Part shown: positions 6,795 through 7,153 of the stretch, one piece after another | Layout: each line of letters begins with the position of its first letter | Numbering within the stretch: the first letter of the stretch is position 1 | DNA from: an uncultured Lachnospiraceae bacterium | GTDB taxonomy: Bacteria > Bacillota > Clostridia > Lachnospirales > Lachnospiraceae | Reading direction: 5' to 3' | DNA: 7,153 nucleotides | Assembly (NCBI GenBank): GCA_910585935.1 | Contig: CAJUHN010000205.1 | Coordinates: forward strand, 1-7,153 | The notes under the pieces: model-generated | Seen by the model: the letters and a program-made list of their open reading frames with translations, nothing else | The model's database searches: none | Told to the model about the DNA's origin: nothing | Position numbers and translations under genes: made by a program

Positions 6795-6953
6795 AAGGTT
6801 CGCGTGAACAAAGAAGTATTCCAACGAAACCGCGCTCCCGCTCCGTTCCAGACGTAGCGGACACTAAATTCGCAGCCCCGCTTGTTGCGGAACTGCTCAT
6901 TAAGTGCCAACGTCTTCCAAGGGGTTTCTTCCGGAATACTTCTTTGTCCACGC
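6795..6953 (-). repeat. Structured dispersed repeat, copy 2 (complete)
   Basis: The only complete copy. Its ends form a 21-bp stem (6802-6822 with 6933-6953), fully Watson-Crick except one position that is G-U in minus-sense RNA. Inside, in minus sense: GAAACC pairs with GGTTTC; AGACGT can pair with ACGTCT; GGCACTTAAT (6908-6899) pairs with ATTTAGTGTCC (6869-6859) with one bulge and one mismatch; then tandem GA on each side; then a perfect 10-bp hairpin (with two G-U) of GCAGTTCCGC and GCGGGGCTGC around an AACAA loop (6896-6872). Blocks of 57 and 39 bases are shared with copies 1 and 3. It lies in the leader of the TnpB-like gene and in the same orientation. It resembles a structured noncoding RNA or a hairpin-ended mobile repeat; I cannot assign a named family. 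Confidence 0.85.
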
Positions 6954-7004
6954 TAGTTTGTTGGCTGTTTTAGAAGAAAATAGCTTCCATTTTTTAGGAT
7001 ATAA

Positions 7005-7032
7005 TCTATAAAGTAGAACTTTCTTACAACAA
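7005..7032 (-). promoter_or_regulatory. Possible minus-strand promoter upstream of repeat copy 2
   Basis: On the minus strand TTGTTG (7032-7027) and TATAGA (7010-7005) are spaced by 16 bases, a modest sigma-A-type match. Transcription from here would cover repeat copy 2 and run into the TnpB-like gene. The TTGTAA/GATTAT pair, offset by a few bases with a 17-base spacer, is an equal alternative. The AT-rich spacer makes chance matches likely. Nothing else is seen in 6954-7080. Confidence 0.25.
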
Positions 7033-7070
7033 ATCCAGTATTTTCATTCCTAGAAAAGCCAAGAAAGTAA

Positions 7071-7153
7071 CGCTTTATCGAAAATATACCCTAGGCAGAC
7101 CCTTGGAAGACGTTGGCACTTAATGAGCAGTTCCGCAAGGGGCTGCGAATTTA
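7071..7153 (+). repeat. Structured dispersed repeat, copy 3 (5' part; cut by window edge)
   Basis: Positions 7100-7138 match the reverse complement of 6885-6923 over 39 bases without change, and 7139-7153 match again after a 5-base deletion relative to copy 2. The hairpin GCAGTTCC / GGGGCTGC (7127-7146) is closed by a GCAA tetraloop and flanked by GA at 7125-7126 and 7147-7148. The outer strand (7071-7092, CGCTTTATCG onwards) is unrelated in sequence to copy 2, as expected if the terminal stem is variable and only its pairing is conserved. The 3' half lies beyond the window. It points away from the cassette. Confidence 0.78.

Noticed and set aside
6727..6951. A 74-codon minus-strand open frame crossing repeat copy 2 and the leader, including a 19-codon inner frame starting near 6783
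   Set aside because: Most of it is the repeat read as protein and the inner ATG has no ribosome site; the structure of the repeat explains the sequence better. A leader peptide cannot be fully excluded.
6770..6973. Plus-strand frame over the same repeat
   Set aside because: It is the opposite strand of the structured repeat, with no ribosome site and no protein-like pattern.
7000..7005. Perfect TATAAT on the plus strand, considered as a promoter for repeat copy 3
   Set aside because: No acceptable -35 box lies 15-19 bases upstream and the region is very AT-rich.
1..7153. CRISPR array, tRNA or rRNA genes, TnpA transposase
   Set aside because: No short regularly spaced repeats, no tRNA-like fold, no long rRNA sequence (only an 11-base 16S match), and no Y1 transposase frame were seen.

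Overview
The window looks like a chromosomal accessory locus of a low-GC Gram-positive bacterium, most likely a Clostridia/Lachnospiraceae-type gut organism. This is inferred from the AT-rich codon use, the AGGAG-like ribosome sites, the tightly packed genes, and a sugar-nucleotide pathway common in surface glycans of such bacteria. The species cannot be named from the sequence alone. All six convincing genes lie on the minus strand, so the locus reads from right to left.

Layout in the direction of transcription: a partial copy of a GC-rich structured repeat at the right edge (copy 3, plus orientation); about 120 bases of AT-rich spacer with a possible promoter; a complete copy of the repeat (copy 2, minus orientation); a leader with a 25-bp perfect dyad; a 434-aa TnpB-family protein whose RuvC catalytic residues are all replaced; a 178-base gap with small hairpins; two family 2 glycosyltransferases; a heptose-7-phosphate kinase (HddA type); an NAD-dependent sugar epimerase/dehydratase; and a fused heptose-1-phosphate nucleotidyltransferase plus HAD heptose-bisphosphate phosphatase. 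Another partial repeat (copy 1, plus orientation) follows at the left edge.

The last five genes form a coherent cassette. The kinase, the phosphatase and the nucleotidyltransferase match three of the four steps from sedoheptulose 7-phosphate to GDP-D-glycero-alpha-D-manno-heptose; the isomerase GmhA is not in the window. The epimerase could modify the activated sugar and the two transferases could build it into a capsule, cell-wall polysaccharide or S-layer glycan.

The two unusual parts are (1) the apparently nuclease-dead TnpB homologue with no transposase or clear transposon ends beside it, which resembles the known TldR class of RNA-guided repressors and stands at the head of a surface-sugar cassette; and (2) the dispersed repeat. 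Copy 2 folds into a long 21-bp terminal stem plus nested hairpins, and the three copies show stem-preserving differences. Copies 1 and 2 share a 57-base block in inverted orientation and bracket the whole cassette. No experimental or database evidence was available; the regulatory links are inference.
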